This document shows, piece after piece, positions 22,786 through 31,931 of a stretch of 64,000 nucleotides of DNA (positions within the stretch are counted from its first letter, which is position 1; the number at the start of each line of letters is the position of its first letter). This stretch comes from Syntrophomonadaceae bacterium. GTDB lineage: Bacteria > Bacillota > PH28-bin88. A model generated the notes under the pieces. The model made no database searches and was not told the DNA's origin. It saw only the letters and a program-made list of their open reading frames with translations. The position numbers were made by a program, and so were the translations under genes. The stretch spans positions 62,001 through 126,000 of the forward strand of contig JAGXSE010000056.1 in NCBI GenBank assembly GCA_018333865.1, given 5' to 3'.

Positions 22786-25473
22786 ATGGTAAAACAGAAA
22801 GTATTAGACCTGGCCAATAAAATTAGCCGGACAAAAAGGGGCAAAAAAGATGAGATCACGCCGGATCGGCCGGAATACCGTGTATTGGAGCCTATTGTCA
22901 CTGATGAAATGGCTGAAGTTGCCCTTTGTCTGGCTTTTCGTGAGCCAAAAAGCGCTCAGGAGATCTCCGTGCTTTGCGGCAAGCCAGTGGAGACAACAGA
23001 ACGGCTGCTTTGGGAATTGGCCTTGGCCGGCGCAGCTTTTGTCAATAAGATTGACGGTGTCGATAAATACTGGATGGACATTTGGGTGCCCGGCCATATG
23101 GAACTGATTGTTAACAACAGGGAAAACGTTAAAAAATACCCTCAGCTGGCCAGAGCCTTTGATGAATACGGTAAACTCCGGGGTCCCAAATCAGCCGGTA
23201 TTTTTCCCGTCGGAACAGGTGTCATGCGAGTGATCCCTATCCAACAAGCTATTCAAGGGGAAACCAGGAGGGCTACCTATGAGGAAATTTCCAAATATCT
23301 TGAGGAAAATACGATTTTTTCCGTTTCTGACTGTTCCTGCCGTACTTCCCGAGAGGTTATGGGCGAAGGCTGCGGACATCTGAAAGAAGAAATGTGCATT
23401 CAATTGGGTTTTGCCGCCGAATACTACATACGCACTGGCCGGGGCAAACAAATCAGTCGCGAAGAAGCTTATACAATTATTAAAAGAGCTGAGGAAAATG
23501 GCTTAATGCATAGTATACCAAATACCGACGGACCGGGACACACCCACGCTATCTGCAATTGCTGCGGCTGTTCATGCTTTGCCTTGCGGATTGCCAATAT
23601 GTTTGTAAACCCGGATATGGTCCGGTCAAACTACGTTTCACAGGTTGATAAAGAGCAATGCGTGGCCTGTGGCGAATGTGTGGAAAGCTGTCCTACAAAT
23701 GCCCTTCGCTTGGACCAGAAACTTTGTGCACCACTGACACGCCCTGTAGAAGAAAGGGAATTGCCCTATGATACGGAATGGGGTCCCGACAAATGGAATC
23801 CTGAATACCGGCTCAACAGGAAAGTCGTGACCGAAACAGGCTCCAGTCCCTGTAAAGCCGAGTGTCCAGCCCATATCGGAATTCAGGGGTACATTAAACT
23901 GGCAGCCCAGGGAAAATACTCTGAAGCACTTAGGCTTATTAAAGAGGAGAACCCCTTTCCGGCAGTGTGCGGGCGTGTTTGCCCACGTTATTGCGAATCC
24001 GCTTGTACCAGAGGACAGATTGATGATCCTGTCGCCATAGATGAAATTAAAAAATTTATTGCGGAACAAGATTTATCTGATATTCACCGCTATGTACCCA
24101 AAATAAAAAATAATTACGGTAAAAAAATTGCAGTTATCGGGTCAGGGCCAGCCGGTCTTAGCTGCGCTTACTTCTTAGCTCTTAAAGGCTATCAAGTAAC
24201 GGTCTTTGAAAAAGAGGCAACTCTTGGCGGCATGCTTGCCTGGGGGATTCCGCCTTTCCGGCTGGAAAAAGACGTGGTAAAAGCTGAAATTGATGTTTTG
24301 CGGGAATTGCATGTTGAGTTTAAGACCGGGGTAGAAGTAGGCAGGGACATCACCCTGCAGGACCTCAGAAATCAGGGTTTTTCAGCATTTTATCTGGCAA
24401 TCGGCGCCCAGTTGGGTAAGAAGATCGGGATCGAGGGTGAAGATATTGACGGTGTAATAAGTGGTTTGGATTTTTTGCGCAAAGCTAATCTTGCTGCAGA
24501 AAAGCTGAAAGGCAGTGCTGCGGTGATTGGCGGCGGCAATGTTGCCGTTGATGTGGCCCGGACTGCCCTGCGCCTCGGCGCCAGTCAAGTAGATTTGTAT
24601 TGTCTGGAAAAACGAGAAGATATGCCTGCCAGTCAGGAGGAAATAGAGGAGGCTTTGGCCGAAGGCATTGCCATAAAAAACTCCTGGGGACCGGTGGCGG
24701 TTCTAGCAAAAGAAGGCCGGGTTGCGGGTGTTGAATTCAAAAAATGCACAGCTGTTTTTGATGAAAATAAAAATTTTAGCCCCAAATTCTCCGAAGAGGA
24801 ACGAATAACGGTCAAAGCAGACCATGTACTGATCTCGGCAGGTCAGACAATAACTTGGGGCGCTTTGCTGGATAACAGCAAAATAGCAGTTAATGCTGAT
24901 AAGACTATAAAAGCTGATCCTGTCACTTACCAAACAGCGGAACCAGATGTTTTTGCCGGCGGCGATGTTTTTACAGGACCAAAGTTTGCCATCGACGCTA
25001 TCGCTATGGGAAAAGAAGCCGCGATTTCCATCCATCGCTTTGTTCAGCCCGGACAGAGCTTAACCCTAGGCCGCACTAAAAGAGCATACAGCGCTTTTGC
25101 CGCAGAAAACCTTGCACTGGGCGACTACGACCGTCTCCCCCGGCAAAAGCCCCTAGCCGCTGATGCCAAAGCCAGCAGGGAAACCCTGCGGGATTTGCGC
25201 GGCACATTTACCGCAGAGCAGGTTAAAATGGAAACAGAACGCTGTCTTGACTGCGGCACAACGGTTGCCGATGAATTCCTTTGCGTTGGCTGCGGGCTGT
25301 GCGTGACAAAATGCCGTTTTTCAGCTGTGAAGCTGGTGAGAAGATATGACAAGCCCGGTGTTGAATTCCGGCATTTGAAGTCGGTAGTAGTAAAATACGC
25401 CTTAAAGCGCAAACTGCGAATCAAGGCAAAAAAGGCGAAAAAATTCCTGGCAAAGTTATTAAACAAGGCTTAA
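22786..25473 (+). CDS. Large Fe-S/FAD-dependent oxidoreductase (GltD/NfnL-like core)
   Basis: 895 residues. The N-terminal ~300 include an HTH-like region and a Cys-rich area (SDCSCRTS, CGHLKEEMC, CNCCGCSC), then a ferredoxin motif CVACGECVESCP. The middle is GltD-like: PCKAECPAHIGI, CGRVCPRYCESAC, FAD motif AVIGSGPAGLSCAY, NAD(P) motif AAVIGGGNVAVDVA and VFAGGDVFTGP. The C-terminus has CLDCG and CVGCGLCVTKCR clusters and a basic tail. It should move electrons between NAD(P)H, FAD and several Fe-S clusters. It lies between hypB and hypA, suggesting a nickel- or redox-linked partner encoded elsewhere. Confidence 0.85.
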   Translation: MVKQKVLDLANKISRTKRGKKDEITPDRPEYRVLEPIVTDEMAEVALCLAFREPKSAQEISVLCGKPVETTERLLWELALAGAAFVNKIDGVDKYWMDIWVPGHMELIVNNRENVKKYPQLARAFDEYGKLRGPKSAGIFPVGTGVMRVIPIQQAIQGETRRATYEEISKYLEENTIFSVSDCSCRTSREVMGEGCGHLKEEMCIQLGFAAEYYIRTGRGKQISREEAYTIIKRAEENGLMHSIPNTDGPGHTHAICNCCGCSCFALRIANMFVNPDMVRSNYVSQVDKEQCVACGECVESCPTNALRLDQKLCAPLTRPVEERELPYDTEWGPDKWNPEYRLNRKVVTETGSSPCKAECPAHIGIQGYIKLAAQGKYSEALRLIKEENPFPAVCGRVCPRYCESACTRGQIDDPVAIDEIKKFIAEQDLSDIHRYVPKIKNNYGKKIAVIGSGPAGLSCAYFLALKGYQVTVFEKEATLGGMLAWGIPPFRLEKDVVKAEIDVLRELHVEFKTGVEVGRDITLQDLRNQGFSAFYLAIGAQLGKKIGIEGEDIDGVISGLDFLRKANLAAEKLKGSAAVIGGGNVAVDVARTALRLGASQVDLYCLEKREDMPASQEEIEEALAEGIAIKNSWGPVAVLAKEGRVAGVEFKKCTAVFDENKNFSPKFSEEERITVKADHVLISAGQTITWGALLDNSKIAVNADKTIKADPVTYQTAEPDVFAGGDVFTGPKFAIDAIAMGKEAAISIHRFVQPGQSLTLGRTKRAYSAFAAENLALGDYDRLPRQKPLAADAKASRETLRDLRGTFTAEQVKMETERCLDCGTTVADEFLCVGCGLCVTKCRFSAVKLVRRYDKPGVEFRHLKSVVVKYALKRKLRIKAKKAKKFLAKLLNKA

Positions 25474-25509
25474 TTCAGACCTATATTAGTTTGAAGGAGG
25501 TGTGCTTTT

Positions 25510-26403
25510 GTGTTTTTTTTCGAACCTATCCCATGGTATAATTTCTTGATGTGGTTGCTGGTTCTGGGTATCTTGCTTGCGCTCAATGAATTGGTACGCA
25601 TAAGTCAATGGGCAAGCATAGGGATCTTTATGGTTTTGCCGGTGCTTCTTACTGTGCTGTGGTTAGCAGGGGGCGGAAATGAAATAACTTCCTGGTTTAC
25701 TTGGGTCAAGGTATACTCGGCCCTGGCAGGCAGCATAATCTTCATGATCATACGATTTACGGATTACCATCGGCGGAACAAGTGGTACCTGGCTCTCGTC
25801 CCGGCCATCTTGGCCATAAATATTCTCGAGGCATCTGTAAGGGAGTTGCAGGTTGGAATGGCCGGCTTCAGCGGGATGGTGGACGGAATGTATTACATCT
25901 CCGGCGGCTGGAACTATGTCAACGCTGTGGCCGGAATTCTGAATATGCTTCTGATCTGTGGATGGACCGGCATTCATGCAACTGCCGGCAAACGCAAAGA
26001 CATGGTCTGGCCTGATCAGACTTTGCTGTGGATTATAGCCTACGCCGTTTGGAATATCTCATATGTGTACTCCTGTGCCCCTGGCAATGCTTTTTATTCT
26101 GGTGTTGCTCTCAATATTGCGGCAATCATTCCTGCGCTGTTTTGGGCCAAGGGTACCTGGATGCAAAACAGGGCTCATACTTTGTCCTTCTGGATGATGT
26201 GGGTAATGACGTTCCCCTATTTCTTTGCCAAAGGCAGCCTCTTTCATGTCAGCGTAAGTTATAACCCGGCTGCCAACTGGACTATAGCCCTTATCGCTTT
26301 GGCCCTTAATGTTATACTGGCTGTACAACAGGTCCGGCGTATTGTCAGCTATAGCAAAAATCCCTTAAGGGATGAGATATGGACCAAAACAAAAGCGTCC
26401 TAA
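25510..26403 (+). CDS. Multi-pass membrane protein of unknown function
   Basis: 297 residues, largely hydrophobic, with about eight TM segments (FLMWLLVLGILLALNELV, VLPVLLTVLWLAG, LALNVILAVQQV) and many Trp residues. It resembles the DUF5692 group, but I cannot verify that. Start GTG 25510 (VFFFEPIPWYN) has AAGGAGGT 8 nt upstream. Tight spacing after the Fe-S/FAD oxidoreductase suggests it anchors or couples that enzyme at the membrane (inference). Confidence 0.7.
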   Translation: MFFFEPIPWYNFLMWLLVLGILLALNELVRISQWASIGIFMVLPVLLTVLWLAGGGNEITSWFTWVKVYSALAGSIIFMIIRFTDYHRRNKWYLALVPAILAINILEASVRELQVGMAGFSGMVDGMYYISGGWNYVNAVAGILNMLLICGWTGIHATAGKRKDMVWPDQTLLWIIAYAVWNISYVYSCAPGNAFYSGVALNIAAIIPALFWAKGTWMQNRAHTLSFWMMWVMTFPYFFAKGSLFHVSVSYNPAANWTIALIALALNVILAVQQVRRIVSYSKNPLRDEIWTKTKAS

Positions 26404-26454
26404 AGAAACACCGGTAAACTTTTTACTTGTTTGAAAATTTTGAGGTGATCAGCT

Positions 26455-26796
26455 TTGCATGAATTGGGCGTTGTAATTAACGTAATTAAAGCAGTAGACG
26501 TTTTTGCGAAAAAAAGCGGGGTAACTAAGATTGATACTTTGGTGCTTCAAATAGGCGAGTTTTCCGCCATGGTTCCAAGGTATGTAGAAGCTTGTTACCC
26601 GGCAGCCGTTAATGGCACCTTACTGCAAGAGACAAAGCTGGTTATTGAAGTTTTGCCGGGCATGGTCAAATGCCAAAAATGCCAAAAAGATTTCCAGCTT
26701 TTCAGGTACAATAAGCGCTGCCCTGATTGTTCCGGTGAAAGTTGGGAGTTAGTAAGCGGCAAGGAATTTTTGATAAAGGAAATTATTGCTTGCTGA
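26455..26796 (+). CDS. hypA: HypA-like nickel metallochaperone
   Basis: 113 residues. It starts MHELG (TTG start, 26455), keeping the invariant nickel-binding His2-Glu3, and carries the zinc site CQKCQ ... CPDC. HypA hands nickel to the client enzyme together with HypB. It is separated from hypB by the Fe-S/FAD oxidoreductase and the membrane protein; a strong terminator follows. Confidence 0.92.
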   Translation: MHELGVVINVIKAVDVFAKKSGVTKIDTLVLQIGEFSAMVPRYVEACYPAAVNGTLLQETKLVIEVLPGMVKCQKCQKDFQLFRYNKRCPDCSGESWELVSGKEFLIKEIIAC

Positions 26797-26805
26797 AAAA
26801 TGGCA

Positions 26806-26850
26806 GCAGACTGCCCTGCTGAATTTCAAAGGGCAGTCTGCAATTTTTTA
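26806..26850 (+). terminator. Rho-independent terminator after hypA
   Basis: Perfect 12-bp stem GCAGACTGCCCT / AGGGCAGTCTGC (26806-26817, 26830-26841) followed by AATTTTTTA. It ends the hypB-hypA transcript. Nothing further is seen up to 27018. Confidence 0.85.
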
Positions 26851-27018
26851 ACTGGGTTTTAAAATAATATAGTTTTTATGCCTTTTGCAAAAATTATGCT
26901 GGGTTTTTGCAGCTTTTCACATCTCACCTAACAGACTCATAATATCTTCTTCATTGCCAAATGCGCTGACAGGTAGAGCAAAGCACTAAAACTTTGTTAA
27001 ACAAGTGCAGGTATCCCC

Positions 27019-28038
27019 TTACTGCAAGCGAAGGATGACCTTGCATGTTTCCTGAGGCTTGGCCTCCATTAAGGCGATGGCTTCATGGATCAGATGAAAA
27101 TCAAAAACATGGGTTACTAAGGGTTTGGGATTCACTTCCTTTTTCTCAAACCAGCCTATGACCTCAGGAAACTTATTGTTGTGCAGCCTGGAGCCGATAA
27201 TATCGAGCTCTTTTTTTGTTATTGGCAGCTCTGCTATCTGGGAAGGCTGGGAAGAGAAGCCAAGGTTAACAATGCGTCCTGCAGGGGATGCCATTTCCAC
27301 AGCCTGCTCCAGCAGTCTGGGTATTCCGACAGCTTCTACGATCACACTGGGGCCTTCTCCTGCGGTAAAGCTGGCTACCTTTTGCATTACATCTTCCTGC
27401 TGAGGGTTAATCACCAGGTCGGCTCCAAGATCTTTGGCAAATTTTAAACGCTCATCAACTATATCAATTATAGCAACTCTCGCACCCAGGCTCTTAGCCC
27501 TTTGCATAGTGACCAAGCCGATGGGGCCAGCCCCAAAAATAACCAGCGTATCGTCACTAGTTACCCTCCCGCGGGATAGTGCCTGGGCAGCGATAGTAAA
27601 GGGTTCGATTAAGATAGCCTCTTCCCAGGGGATATCCTTAGAAAACTTATGGACAGACCAAACGGGAAGCATCAGGTATTCCATAAAGCCTCCTTCGGCA
27701 TGTACACCTCGCACCCGCAAGTTGCGGCAGACGTTTTGCCTGCTTACCCTGCAAGCATAGCATTCACCGCAGGAAATTACCGGATCCATCACTACCCGGT
27801 CTCCTTTTTGAAGGCCTGTTACCCCCGCGCCAACTTCCGCTACTTCGCCCACTACCTCGTGCCCAATAATCCGCGGATATGTAACCAAAGGTGATGTGCC
27901 ATGATAGGCATGCATATCAGAACCGCAGATACCCATCGCCTTGACCTGAATCAGGACATGGCCTTCAGCTACCTGCTCAGGTTTTACTGTTTCAATAATT
28001 GCCAATACGCCTGGTTCAGTAATTTGGATAGCACGCAT
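27019..28038 (-). CDS. Zinc-dependent medium-chain alcohol/polyol dehydrogenase
   Basis: 339 residues. Catalytic zinc ligands lie in GICGSDMHAYHG and IIGHEVVGEV; the structural zinc lobe is CGECYACRVSRQNVC; the NAD motif is FGAGPIGLVTMQ. It is like sorbitol, threonine or idonate dehydrogenases. Start ATG 28038 (MRAIQITEP) follows GGAGGTGTCTGCTTA; a longer frame to 28113 lacks support. It follows the high-GC dehydratase pair and may oxidise the hydroxy acid before dehydration or reduce the product (inference). Confidence 0.87.
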   Translation of the reverse strand: MRAIQITEPGVLAIIETVKPEQVAEGHVLIQVKAMGICGSDMHAYHGTSPLVTYPRIIGHEVVGEVAEVGAGVTGLQKGDRVVMDPVISCGECYACRVSRQNVCRNLRVRGVHAEGGFMEYLMLPVWSVHKFSKDIPWEEAILIEPFTIAAQALSRGRVTSDDTLVIFGAGPIGLVTMQRAKSLGARVAIIDIVDERLKFAKDLGADLVINPQQEDVMQKVASFTAGEGPSVIVEAVGIPRLLEQAVEMASPAGRIVNLGFSSQPSQIAELPITKKELDIIGSRLHNNKFPEVIGWFEKKEVNPKPLVTHVFDFHLIHEAIALMEAKPQETCKVILRLQ

Positions 28039-28114
28039 TAAGCAGACACCTCCACAATTGGGGATAAAACAATACCCCGATTTATAAAATTCAAATGAAA
28101 TTACAGAAGGCAAA

Positions 28115-29302
28115 CTAGAAGACCGGTTCCCGCGTGTAGACCTGCGCCGGGTCGCAGTAGTTGAGCGTTTCGCTGCGCGTACATGTTCCAGACGCGATGC
28201 CGAGCACGGTTTGTACTAAGCGCTCGCCAGCTTCCTCTGGTGTTTCACTGCCATCGATCACCGTTCCCGAGAAGTAGTCCACGCTGTCCTCGGAGCGCCC
28301 ATAGGTAACCGGGTTGGCCGTTGCCCACAAGAGAGGTGCAACCACTGATGGTGCCGATTCCAGTATCGTGCGGCCGGGCGTTCCGCCCCCGCCCAGCTGG
28401 AAGATTACGAGCTGGGCACCCGCCGCAGCGTAGCCCAGGAAGATGGAGAGGTGCCCCATCCAGTTGTCCACGAAGTAAAGACCCCGGCCGGAGGGACGCT
28501 CGGCATACTTGAGCACGCCCTTAATCGGCGCCGTACCAGCTTTATAAACTGCCCCCAGCGACTTCTCCTCCAAGGTGGTGATGCCGGCCGCAATATTGGA
28601 AGGCACGGGGTTGACTGAACGGATGTCCTGTCCGCTGGCCTTGGCCAGGCTCTCGATCACCTCGGATGTCCGCAGAATCTCCCGGGCGACTTCTTCATTG
28701 ACCGCACGCTTGGCCAGGGCCTGCTCGGCACCGATGATCTCGGTCGTCTCGCCGAACATCGCCACCCCGCCCGCCTCGACCAGGCGATCGTAAAGATAGC
28801 CAACAGCCGGGTTGCCGGCAATGCCGGAAGTGGGATCGGAATAGCCGCACTTGACGCCGATCGCCAACTGGCCGAAGTCGCAGGGCTCGCGCCGCTGCTT
28901 GGAGATCTCGTACACCAGGCGGCGGGCTATTTTGACGCCCTTCTCGATAGCGCCGAAGGTACCACCATCCTTAGCAGGGTTGATCAGCTCCACCGGCTTG
29001 CCGGAAACAGCGATCTCCTCGGCCAGGCGCTCTGGCGCCAGTTCCGGGTAACCCGCTCCAGGGCTGGCAGTGTGGACGATGACCGCGCCGACGTTGGGGT
29101 TTTTTCCCAGTCCTACGAGCACACGGGCGATTGCCTCTCGATCCGCGCGCGTACGCCCGGAGCCATGGTCGGCGGTGTGAATTGTACGGGTTCCGATAAC
29201 GAAGTCGCAGATTTTGCTGGCGATAAAGCCGCCCGGAATGATAAGAACATAGTTGCGGATGCCGGCCGAACCGTCAGGGCGCTGGTAGCCGAGGAACTTC
29301 AT
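28115..29302 (-). CDS. UxaA/SuyB-family dehydratase or sulfo-lyase, large subunit
   Basis: 395 residues, C-terminal domain type of the altronate dehydratase family: YQRPDGSAGIRNYVLI, NPNVGAVIVHTA, CGYSDPTSGIAGNPAVG, GAEQALAKRAV and AAAGAQLVIFQLGGGGTPG. Two-subunit members include sugar-acid dehydratases and (2R)-sulfolactate sulfo-lyase SuyAB. The usual H-T-x-G-C-G segment reads HTADHGSGR, so the exact substrate is open. The gene is overlapped by 4 nt (ATGA) by its small partner. Sampled GC of about 65% contrasts with 45-50% in neighbours, a sign of recent transfer. Confidence 0.8.
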   Translation of the reverse strand: MKFLGYQRPDGSAGIRNYVLIIPGGFIASKICDFVIGTRTIHTADHGSGRTRADREAIARVLVGLGKNPNVGAVIVHTASPGAGYPELAPERLAEEIAVSGKPVELINPAKDGGTFGAIEKGVKIARRLVYEISKQRREPCDFGQLAIGVKCGYSDPTSGIAGNPAVGYLYDRLVEAGGVAMFGETTEIIGAEQALAKRAVNEEVAREILRTSEVIESLAKASGQDIRSVNPVPSNIAAGITTLEEKSLGAVYKAGTAPIKGVLKYAERPSGRGLYFVDNWMGHLSIFLGYAAAGAQLVIFQLGGGGTPGRTILESAPSVVAPLLWATANPVTYGRSEDSVDYFSGTVIDGSETPEEAGERLVQTVLGIASGTCTRSETLNYCDPAQVYTREPVF

Positions 29303-29610
29303 CGCCGGTCACCTCCGGCCTCAAGGTCGCCCCTGCCGCGAATACCCTCGACGTTGTGCACATGCACCAAATCGTCCTCTTTGATGTCGCAGCTCGCACG
29401 GCCGATAACCTCGCCGTACTTGTAGATATCGCCGGCCTTTAGGATGTCCCAAAGTGCGACCTTGAAGCCAAACGGTATCTTCTCCCGCGCCTGCACCTGG
29501 ACCTCCTCCCGGCCCAGCCTCGCCGCTACAGTGCAGCCCGCCTCGACCTCCTGCAGCGCGGTGGCGACATTGTCCTTGGCGCTGATAATAAGCGCTCGCC
29601 TGGTTTCCAT
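29299..29610 (-). CDS. UxaA/SuyA-family small subunit (SAF domain)
   Basis: 103 residues forming a SAF domain, with EKIPFGFKVALWDI, KAGDIYKYGEVIGRA and DDLVHVHNVEG, the pattern of the N-terminal domain of altronate/galactarate dehydratases and of SuyA. It is encoded separately from the large subunit, as in SuyAB and many UxaA systems, with an overlapping ATGA junction. High GC like its partner. Confidence 0.83.
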   Translation of the reverse strand: METRRALIISAKDNVATALQEVEAGCTVAARLGREEVQVQAREKIPFGFKVALWDILKAGDIYKYGEVIGRASCDIKEDDLVHVHNVEGIRGRGDLEAGGDRR

Positions 29611-29647
29611 GCTGCTGCCCTCCTAAAACTCGATATAATGAAATGTA

Positions 29648-30355
29648 TTAATAGACGAGGAAGTCCCCCTGTTCTGTTAACAGCCTTAAAGCACTTAAAT
29701 CATTTATTAAGATCTTATCTTTGTTTTTTACTAATATCCCATTATCAAACAGCTTGTTGATTGAGTTAGTTACTGTAACCCGGTGTAATCCCGTTAAATT
29801 AGCAAGATCCTGGTGAGTTAATGGTAGTTCTACACTGCAGCTGTTTCCCTTAATATCACCTTTTTGATAAGCTAATAAAAGCAATAATTTGGCGATTCTC
29901 GCGCTTGGGTTGGCAAAGATCAGGTCTTCAATCCGCGAGGAAAGGATCCTGACTTTTTGCGCCAGAATCCTTAAAATATAGCTTACGAACTGAGGGTAGT
30001 TGGCAAGTTCATTAATGACAAACTCCCGGTTGAAACTGTAGACTTCACAGTTGGTTGCCGCCACGATTAGAAATTTGCACGGCTGCCGATGAAAAAAAGG
30101 CACCTCTCCGAAAACATTGGGCGCATCAATATGCCATATTGTTTGTTCAATACCGCTTTTGCTTAAGGCAGTCATTTTGATCTGGCCTTTTTTTAGATAA
30201 TAGAGGTTATTAACTTCATCCCCAATATCTATAATGATATCGCATTTTCGATATTCTTTCTTATTGGCAAGGGTCAATACCGGCTCCCATTCCTGGGTGC
30301 TTGAACTAATCCATGGTGCAGCCAAAGAACTTGAACTGATATCATTTTTATTCAT
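29648..30355 (-). CDS. Crp/Fnr-family transcriptional regulator
   Basis: 235 residues: an N-terminal cyclic-nucleotide-type beta barrel (IIDIGDEVNNLYYLKKGQIKM, FGEVPFFH), the dimer helix, and a C-terminal winged helix LTHQDLANLTGLHRVTVTNSINKL. There is no N-terminal Cys cluster like FNR, so it probably senses a small effector. It lies 37 nt upstream of the SAF-subunit gene, hence a likely local activator of the dehydratase/dehydrogenase genes and perhaps of the ASST-like gene. Confidence 0.87.
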   Translation of the reverse strand: MNKNDISSSSLAAPWISSSTQEWEPVLTLANKKEYRKCDIIIDIGDEVNNLYYLKKGQIKMTALSKSGIEQTIWHIDAPNVFGEVPFFHRQPCKFLIVAATNCEVYSFNREFVINELANYPQFVSYILRILAQKVRILSSRIEDLIFANPSARIAKLLLLLAYQKGDIKGNSCSVELPLTHQDLANLTGLHRVTVTNSINKLFDNGILVKNKDKILINDLSALRLLTEQGDFLVY

Positions 30356-30436
30356 AAAGCACCTCCGCCAAGGTAAAGAATATCCATCGCCTATTAAATA
30401 TCCGCTTATCTTAATATCTTAATAAATTATCCTATA

Positions 30437-31873
30437 TCAATTTTTATCACCCACAGCAATACACAGATCAGGATTGCTTTGATAAGGCAAAACTCCTGCT
30501 ACAACAGTTTCTTCTCTGATACCAATAGGCGCCGCACCGGGGACACGATAAATCGTCACATCAATAGGACTGATGGGAACTTCTGACGGGGGCGCCAATT
30601 GGGGAACCCACTCATACGGCACCCGGTAGGCCCTATAAATCGCATTAACCCGCAGATGCTTACCCCAATAAGGGCTGATATATTCCCAAACAAGCTCATG
30701 TTCTGCAGTAACTTCAATAATCCGGCCACCTGATCCTTCTGTTATTAATGTATTGCCATTGGGCAATCTTTGCATACTGCTGACAAATGGGCTATAGAAA
30801 CGATTGGAATCGATGGGGTGAATATGTCCGGCCTCTAAAGGCGTATACTGCCAAACTATTCTTAACGAGACCGGATCAATCTCCAGCACCCTGGAGTAAT
30901 CCCGGCGGGCGTTCATTCTGCCCGTTCGCGAACAAGGGTTGGGAGCACCATAACCGGCCCAGCCGCCGTTATCAAAGATTAAGATATTCCCTTCTCCCGG
31001 CAAGCCGCGCGGGATCATGTGCGCATGGTGTTGACCGATAATCCATCCAAGCCCAGTTAGCAACTTGCTTGTATTATAATCCGGCCCCAGTTTCCAAACT
31101 AATTTGCCGCTTTGCTTGTCTATGATGGCAATAATATTGGTTTCTCTGGCACTCCAAATAATATTGTCTGGATGGAAGCGATGATCACCAGTATCATACC
31201 ATATATTGGGTCCCAAGGTAGACATCGAGTTGATATGCATCCAATCGCCTACACCTGCCCCTGATCCTCGCAGATTGGGATCCCGATAGATAATGTTTTT
31301 GGCTTCCTCACTAAAACCGTATTCCTCAAAGTGTTCACTGCAGATCCATTCCCAAACTATATCTCCGTCCCAGGTTACCTCAATTATAGTATCATCTGCG
31401 AGTAACCGCCCTGAAATCTTGGGATTTTTCAAGTTCTTGTGGCAAAGAACCAGTGTTTTGCCGCTATGGACCAAGGGATCCATGCCAGGCACATAGTATC
31501 CTACCGGATTGCCTTCTCGTTGATAGTCATGATGCTGCCTCGCCATCCATTGCGGTATTTCATCCGGATCTTGGATAAATTCATAACGGTTAAATTTCCA
31601 AACAATGTTGCCTTCCCAATCAACTTGCACTAAATCGATTTGGTCTTGCATGCCATAGGCATTGTTTCTCAAACCGGTGTGTCCCAGCACAAAACCGCCG
31701 GGCAAAAGCTTGTTGGGGAAACCATGCAGACCTCTCCATAACTTAACCTCTCCCCCGTTCATGTCGATCAATAGAGCGCCAAGTTCCCTGGCCTGGTATA
31801 TGGTATAACCATTCCAGCATTTCTCCGGATTATAAATAGTAGCACCTGTTGGATAAACGCTCGGATAGGTCAT
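30437..31873 (-). CDS. Arylsulfotransferase (ASST)-family beta-propeller protein, copy 2
   Basis: 478 residues and clearly paralogous to 7783-9225 along the whole length. Both start MTYPS-YPTG, share PEKCWNGYT and HGFPNKLLPGG, and share the late GNTLITEGSGGR segment. It has the same W-x-W blade motifs and no signal peptide. It sits between the response regulator and Crp/Fnr genes. Two copies, each next to a hydroxy-acid gene set, point to a shared role such as binding or modifying the same substrate class; the sulfotransferase reaction itself is unproven. Confidence 0.75.
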   Translation of the reverse strand: MTYPSVYPTGATIYNPEKCWNGYTIYQARELGALLIDMNGGEVKLWRGLHGFPNKLLPGGFVLGHTGLRNNAYGMQDQIDLVQVDWEGNIVWKFNRYEFIQDPDEIPQWMARQHHDYQREGNPVGYYVPGMDPLVHSGKTLVLCHKNLKNPKISGRLLADDTIIEVTWDGDIVWEWICSEHFEEYGFSEEAKNIIYRDPNLRGSGAGVGDWMHINSMSTLGPNIWYDTGDHRFHPDNIIWSARETNIIAIIDKQSGKLVWKLGPDYNTSKLLTGLGWIIGQHHAHMIPRGLPGEGNILIFDNGGWAGYGAPNPCSRTGRMNARRDYSRVLEIDPVSLRIVWQYTPLEAGHIHPIDSNRFYSPFVSSMQRLPNGNTLITEGSGGRIIEVTAEHELVWEYISPYWGKHLRVNAIYRAYRVPYEWVPQLAPPSEVPISPIDVTIYRVPGAAPIGIREETVVAGVLPYQSNPDLCIAVGDKN

Positions 31874-31904
31874 ATCGACTCCTCCATCTTTGCCAAGTGG
31901 GGGG

Positions 31905-31931
31905 GCAAGTCAAGAACCGTCTCCAACTTGC
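31905..31931. repeat. 27-bp palindrome-ended repeat, copy 1
   Basis: GCAAGT...ACTTGC ends around a conserved centre; 25 of 27 positions are identical to 50736-50762. On the minus strand it encodes the end of the response regulator (AQVGDGS plus TGA). Confidence 0.85.

Noticed and set aside
22081-26796. NiFe-hydrogenase maturation operon
   Set aside because: Only hypA and hypB are present; no hypC-F and no hydrogenase subunits.
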